Translations under genes and position numbers: made by a program
Origin: an uncultured Eubacteriales bacterium
GTDB lineage: Bacteria; Bacillota; Clostridia; Oscillospirales; CAG-272
Assembly: GCA_934481325.1 (NCBI GenBank)
Contig: CAKSPL010000003.1
Coordinates: 1-36,667 of the forward strand
Reading direction: 5' to 3'
Length of the DNA: 36,667 bases
Shown: in pieces, positions 33,339-36,667 of the stretch
How positions within the stretch are numbered: the first letter of the stretch is position 1
Layout of the letters: every line of letters starts with the position of its first letter
Notes under the pieces: generated by a model
The model's database searches: none
Told to the model about the DNA's origin: nothing
What the model saw: only the letters and a program-made list of their open reading frames with translations

Positions 33339-34280
33339 ATGGCAGAAAAAATTGCAACCAGAGAGGCGTACGGCAACGCGCTTGCCGAATTTGGCGACAA
33401 ATATAACTTTGTGGTATTGGACGCCGACCTTGCCGCCGCCACCAAAACCGGTATTTTCAAGAAAAAGTTCCCCAAGCGGCACATTGAATGCGGCATTGCC
33501 GAGGGCAATATGATGTGCGTGGCGGCAGGTCTTGCCGCGGCGGGCATCACGCCCTTTGCTTCCTCCTTTGCGATGTTTGCGGCAGGGAGAGCCTTTGAGC
33601 AAATCCGCAACAGCATTGCCTATCCGCACCTGAACGTCAAAATCGGTGCCACCCACGCCGGAATTACCGTGGGCGAGGACGGTGCCACCCACCAGTGCCT
33701 GGAAGATCTGGCACTGATGCGCACACTGCCCGGTATGGTCGTGATCAACCCGGCGGACGCCGTGGAGGCGAGAGCCGCCGTGGAAGCGGCGATTCTGTAT
33801 CAGGGTCCCGTTTATCTGCGCTTTGGCAGACTTGCCGTGCCGGTGATTTATGACAAGGACACCTACAAATTTGAAATGGGCAAGGGCGTGCAGATGAAGG
33901 AAGGCACGGACGTGACCGTCATTGCCACCGGTATTATGGTGGATATGGCACTGACTGCGGCGGAACAGCTGGCAAACGAGGGCATCTCGGCGCGGGTCAT
34001 CAATATGCACACCATCAAGCCGATTGACCGTGCGCTGGTGCTGGACGCCGCCAAGGCAACCGGAGCAATCGTCACCGCAGAGGAACACAATATCATCGGC
34101 GGACTCGGCTCTGCCGTGGCAGAGGTTGTCAGCGAAGGGTACCCCGTCCCCGTGCTTCGCGTGGGCGTGGAGGACACCTTCGGCCGTTCCGGCACGGTGC
34201 CTGCCCTGTTGGAGGCTTACGGACTTACCCCCGCCAACATTGCGGCAAAGGCAAAAGCCGCCGTGGCTCTGAAGCACTGA
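33339..34280 (+). CDS. Transketolase, C-terminal subunit
   Basis: Second half of the split transketolase, holding the pyrimidine and C-terminal domains. It has 313 residues; the TPP-activating glutamate E55 is in ECGIAEGNMM. GATHAGITVGEDGATHQCLEDLALMRTLPGM and EEHNIIGGLGSAVAEV are typical of the family. It follows the N-terminal gene by 15 bp with a GGGAGGG site, and is followed by an intrinsic terminator. Confidence 0.95.
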   Translation: MAEKIATREAYGNALAEFGDKYNFVVLDADLAAATKTGIFKKKFPKRHIECGIAEGNMMCVAAGLAAAGITPFASSFAMFAAGRAFEQIRNSIAYPHLNVKIGATHAGITVGEDGATHQCLEDLALMRTLPGMVVINPADAVEARAAVEAAILYQGPVYLRFGRLAVPVIYDKDTYKFEMGKGVQMKEGTDVTVIATGIMVDMALTAAEQLANEGISARVINMHTIKPIDRALVLDAAKATGAIVTAEEHNIIGGLGSAVAEVVSEGYPVPVLRVGVEDTFGRSGTVPALLEAYGLTPANIAAKAKAAVALKH

Positions 34281-34292
34281 GCGGAAAATTTC

Positions 34293-34326
34293 GGGCTGTT
34301 TCGGTTTTCCGGGACAGCCCCTTTTT
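34293..34326 (+). terminator. Intrinsic terminator after the transketolase genes
   Basis: A 12-bp stem (34293-34304 with 34309-34320, two T-G wobbles, TTTT loop) is followed by TTTTT (34322-34326). It ends only 5 bases before the next start codon. Confidence 0.85.
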
Positions 34327-34331
34327 GTAAG

Positions 34332-34661
34332 ATGGAAGAAAAAAGATTTACCAAAAACGACGGCGGATTTGTCTGCGCCCACTGCGGGCGGCAGGTACTG
34401 CCGCTGGGGGTCAGCTCCCGCGATCACTGTCCGTTTTGCCTGTGGAGCCTGCACCTGGACAAAAACCCCGGTGACCGCGCCAACGATTGCGGCGGGGAAA
34501 TGGAGCCGGTGGGCGCGGTGACCGACCCGCGGAAAGGATATATCATCCTTTACCGATGCACCAAATGCGGGGAGAGCCACCGCAACAAGGCGGCATACGG
34601 GGTAAAAACCCAGCCGGATAACCTGAAACTGCTGATTGCCCTCACGGCAAAACACCCGTAA
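34332..34661 (+). CDS. RNHCP domain protein (zinc-binding)
   Basis: A 109-residue member of the RNHCP family, function unknown. The signature RDHCPFCLWSLHLDKNPGDRANDCGGEMEP (30-59) is clear; possible zinc ligands are C15/C18, C33/C36, C53 and C76/C79. The start lies 5 bases after the transketolase terminator T-run with no ribosome site, but no other start fits the family N-terminus (RFTKNDGGFVCAHCG). Expression may rely on read-through or leaderless initiation. Confidence 0.85.
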   Translation: MEEKRFTKNDGGFVCAHCGRQVLPLGVSSRDHCPFCLWSLHLDKNPGDRANDCGGEMEPVGAVTDPRKGYIILYRCTKCGESHRNKAAYGVKTQPDNLKLLIALTAKHP

Positions 34662-34687
34662 AACGCAACCGGTTTCCCGGTGAGGAA

Positions 34688-34929
34688 CCAAAGGAACCTT
34701 TTTGAAAAAAGTTTCCTTTGGAATCCTTCCAAAACTTTACACGACCAATGCGGGACTTTCGGTGCGTAAACCCGGATTCACGCGAGGGTCTATCAGCAGC
34801 CGTCAAAGACGGAGTCCGCAGGTGCGGCGGCGCACTCTCCGCTCTATTGCTCACCGCAGGTGCGCGCCCGCCAAAACATTTTTTCAGATTTTCGCGGGGG
34901 TGTGGGGGAGCCTTTGCAAAGGCTCCCCC
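34688..34929 (-). repeat. Near-complete mosaic repeat element (copy 2, inverted)
   Basis: Read on the minus strand this repeats the order of 26368-26655: 26-bp palindrome (34904-34929), ACACCCCCGCGAAAATCT, GTGCG units (34821-34870), the GACGG head (about 34800-34826), the GTGTAAAGTTTTGGAAGG segment, and a 16-bp stem with one mismatch (34688-34703 with 34706-34721). It lacks the 9-bp repeat array. The 304-bp gap between the RNHCP gene and the lipoprotein gene consists almost entirely of this element. Confidence 0.88.
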
Positions 34930-34965
34930 ACCGCGTCCATTCGTTAAAATCAAAGGAGGAACGGG

Positions 34966-36093
34966 ATGAAAAAAAACGGATTTTTTGCCTTGCTGCTGGC
35001 AGGGCTGTTGTTGCTTTCCTCCTGTTCCGACAGGAGGGAAACCTATTTATACGGCGATGGCGGGCATATTCACATTTACGGCGAATGGTATGACGTAACT
35101 CCTGTCAACTGTCTTGCCGAGGGGGAGCATATCTGCTATTGCAAAATCTGCGGGGAAAGCTACACCGAAAAAATTCCGGTCGCCGCAGACATTGCCGCGC
35201 GGCGGCACGATTTTGAGGACACCGTCACCCCGCCTACCGAATCGATGGAGGGCTTCACCCGCCGGGTGTGCCGCCTTTGCGATTATGTGGTGGAACGGGC
35301 GGACGTCATCCCCGCGCGCTTCCATCTCCCCGTGCCGGAGGAGGAACGGATTCTTGCCGAGGGGCTTTCCGCACAGCTGTTTTTTGATACCGTTCGGGGG
35401 GATAATGGCGAAATCACCGTGCGCGGTGCGCAGAATACCGCCGTGGCGGTCAGCGTGCGCCCTGCACGCCTGCTTGCCACGGCACTGGTCACGGCGGAGG
35501 CGATAGCGGCGGGTAAGCTTTCCCCTGAGGAGCAATTATGCGTAACGGCGGCTCATCTTGCCGGACGGACACCCGGAGAATTGGAGGAGGGCATCACCGT
35601 CAGCGTGCGGGAGCTGGTGCGGCTCTGCCTTGCCGGCGGCGCAGGCGCGGACGTGGCAGTGGCAATGCTTGCGGAGCGCATTGCCGGGGCGGACACGGCG
35701 TTTGCCGAGTGCCTGAATGCCAGAATGGCGATACTTGGTGTGAGAAACACCGTGTTTTCGGGCATTGACGGTGAAAGCGGAAAAACCACCCTTGCCGATA
35801 CGGCGGTGCTGTTATGGCGCGTGCTGGAAACCGACACGCTGAACGCGCTTGCCAACCGCGGCATTTCGTTTGGCGAAAAGCCGCTTGCCGTTTCGCTGAC
35901 GGCGGGGGATTTTCGCATTATTGCCGTGCGGTGTGCGGCTTCAAATCCGGAGAACGGCGCAACGGACGGCACGCAGGCAGGGCAACCCGACGGTCAAGCC
36001 ACCGCGCAGACGCAGGGGCAGGGCGGATATTTTGAAATCCTGGCGATCGTCGCCACGCCCCTGCCTTCCATCCCCTCCCTCGGCATCCTTTAG
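34966..36093 (+). CDS. Lipoprotein with degenerate D-Ala-D-Ala carboxypeptidase (S11)-like domain
   Basis: A 375-residue secreted lipoprotein: lipobox LSSC with C20. Residues 50-110 carry a small Cys-pair module (C58/C60/C63 and C103/C106) of the kind seen in clostridial surface proteins. From about 130 to 325 it resembles peptidase S11 (RPARLLATALVTAEAIAAGKL; SVRELVRLCLAGGAGADVAVAMLAE; LGVRNTVFSGIDG), but the SxxK serine and lysine and the SxN motif are not present, so it is probably not a peptidase. Residues 327-355 are a Gly/Gln/Thr-rich insert. Ribosome site AAAGGAGGA. Its role is unknown; binding cell wall is a guess. Confidence 0.75.
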   Translation: MKKNGFFALLLAGLLLLSSCSDRRETYLYGDGGHIHIYGEWYDVTPVNCLAEGEHICYCKICGESYTEKIPVAADIAARRHDFEDTVTPPTESMEGFTRRVCRLCDYVVERADVIPARFHLPVPEEERILAEGLSAQLFFDTVRGDNGEITVRGAQNTAVAVSVRPARLLATALVTAEAIAAGKLSPEEQLCVTAAHLAGRTPGELEEGITVSVRELVRLCLAGGAGADVAVAMLAERIAGADTAFAECLNARMAILGVRNTVFSGIDGESGKTTLADTAVLLWRVLETDTLNALANRGISFGEKPLAVSLTAGDFRIIAVRCAASNPENGATDGTQAGQPDGQATAQTQGQGGYFEILAIVATPLPSIPSLGIL

Positions 36094-36112
36094 GCTCGCA
36101 TAATTTACGCAC

Positions 36113-36514
36113 ACCGAAAACGGAAATATGGGTCTTTGGCAGGGAGGTTTTCTCGGGAGTTTTGTAACTTTCTTCAAAACGCCGCATACGCCGGCGACCA
36201 AAGGTCGCCCCTTATGAGATTTGGGCGTGTGAACCCAAAGCAACGCATCAGCCGTGTAGCCCCACCGCAGGTGGCGCATCCCGCTGGGTGTGCCGGGGCG
36301 AAGCAGAATTTGCGCAGAATCGTCAAACACCCGACCGAAAGGCGTATAATATACGCCGAGGGAGGGTTTTGGCGATAGAAAACGGAAAATAAAAGGAAAC
36401 CCGGCTGTAAAGCCGGGTTTCTTCCTTAGACTGTTTCAAGACAGCAGTGACTGTGGAAGTTTTGCAAATTTCCGAAAAAACCTCTCTGTCAAAAACCCAT
36501 ATTTCCGTTTTCGG
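36113..36514. repeat. Inverted repeat-bounded segment
   Basis: About 48 bp at 36113-36160 (ACCGAAAACGGAAATATGGG...) are repeated in inverted orientation at 36466-36514. The enclosed 300 bp holds a 7-bp stem (36193-36209), a fragment matching bases 1-31 of the window (36231-36261) and the first copy of the 135-bp direct repeat. No transposase or open frame of substance is present, so it is like a MITE or a composite palindromic repeat. Confidence 0.65.
36292..36426 (+). repeat. 135-bp direct repeat, copy 1, ending in a terminator
   Basis: Nearly identical to 36533-36667, same length. It contains a 7-bp inverted repeat GGCGTAT/ATACGCC (36341-36357; loop AAT) and ends with an 11-bp stem terminator (36396-36406 with 36411-36421). 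The TATAAT inside could be a -10 box, but copy 2 reads TATAAC. No protein is encoded. It may be a small RNA unit or a mobile repeat. Confidence 0.8.
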
Positions 36515-36532
36515 TCTGCACGAATGATGCAA

Positions 36533-36667
36533 GCCGGGGCGAAGCAGAATTTGCGCAGAATCGTCAAATACCCGACCGAGAGGCGTATAACATACGCCGA
36601 GGGAGGGTTTTGGCGATAGAAAACGGAAAATCAAAAGAAACCCGGCTGTACAGCCGGGTTTCTTCCT
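36533..36667 (+). repeat. 135-bp direct repeat, copy 2, at the window edge
   Basis: Second copy with a handful of substitutions. The stem GGCGTAT/ATACGCC (36582-36598) is kept with loop AAC, and the terminator stem (36637-36647 with 36652-36662) is unchanged while its loop differs by one base. The copy reaches the last base of the window, so more units may follow. Confidence 0.8.

Noticed and set aside
32346..34691. 781-residue open frame antisense to the transketolase genes
   Set aside because: Complement of two clear genes and of their promoter and terminator; shadow composition.
36113..36514. Insertion sequence
   Set aside because: Inverted repeats are present but no transposase frame lies between them; target duplications were not found.

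Overview
The window looks like a chromosome segment of a GC-rich Gram-positive anaerobe of the class Clostridia (Oscillospirales/Christensenellales-like; rank is inference). Evidence: a paired GlgC/GlgD ADP-glucose pyrophosphorylase, a transketolase split into two genes, a RemA-gmk-rpoZ-priA-def-fmt-metallopeptidase-rsmB-rlmN-rsgA-thiN cluster, an EF-P gene beside a CD1247-type protein, Gram-positive lipoprotein signals, strong AGGAGG-type ribosome sites and sigma-A promoters with 17-bp spacers. No phage, insertion sequence, CRISPR array, rRNA or tRNA was found.

Layout. 171-5066 (minus): complete branched-chain amino acid ABC transporter, livK-livH-livM-livG-livF, from one promoter, with an attenuator-like hairpin after livK. 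5400-7547: YgiQ-type radical SAM protein, then about 700 bp without a credible gene, bounded by two strong terminators. 8257-16909: glycogen operon glgB-glgC-glgD-glgA-glgP, followed by a GH13 glucan hydrolase and a coupled 112-residue unknown protein. 19933-20944 (minus): CD1247-like protein and EF-P. 21173-26273: remA, gmk, rpoZ, priA, def, fmt, tightly packed. 26725-31889: zinc metallopeptidase, rsmB, rlmN, a 57-residue membrane protein, rsgA, thiN; the PP2C phosphatase, PASTA kinase and rpe genes often found in this cluster are absent. 32496-34661: split transketolase and an RNHCP zinc protein. 34966-36093: a lipoprotein that looks like a D-Ala-D-Ala carboxypeptidase without its catalytic residues.

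How the genes work together. The glg operon covers ADP-glucose synthesis (GlgC/GlgD), chain elongation (GlgA), branching (GlgB) and phosphorolysis (GlgP), and the GH13 enzyme probably trims maltodextrins. The remA-to-thiN block is growth and translation housekeeping: nucleotide supply, RNA polymerase omega, replication restart, formyl-methionine cycle, rRNA methylation, ribosome assembly.

The most distinctive layer is non-coding. Nearly every long gap between transcription units carries parts of one mosaic repeat family: a conserved head with a short GACGG hairpin, an AAGTTTTTGAAGG-type segment, then a long perfect stem-loop whose sequence changes from copy to copy. Added to this are short tandem arrays (9, 11, 39 and 46 bp), a 135-bp direct repeat ending in a terminator at the right edge, and a phased cluster of five DnaA-box-like 9-mers upstream of the transketolase promoter. 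Low-complexity expansions inside or at the ends of GlgB, YgiQ, RsgA and the last lipoprotein may reflect the same tendency to expand repeats.
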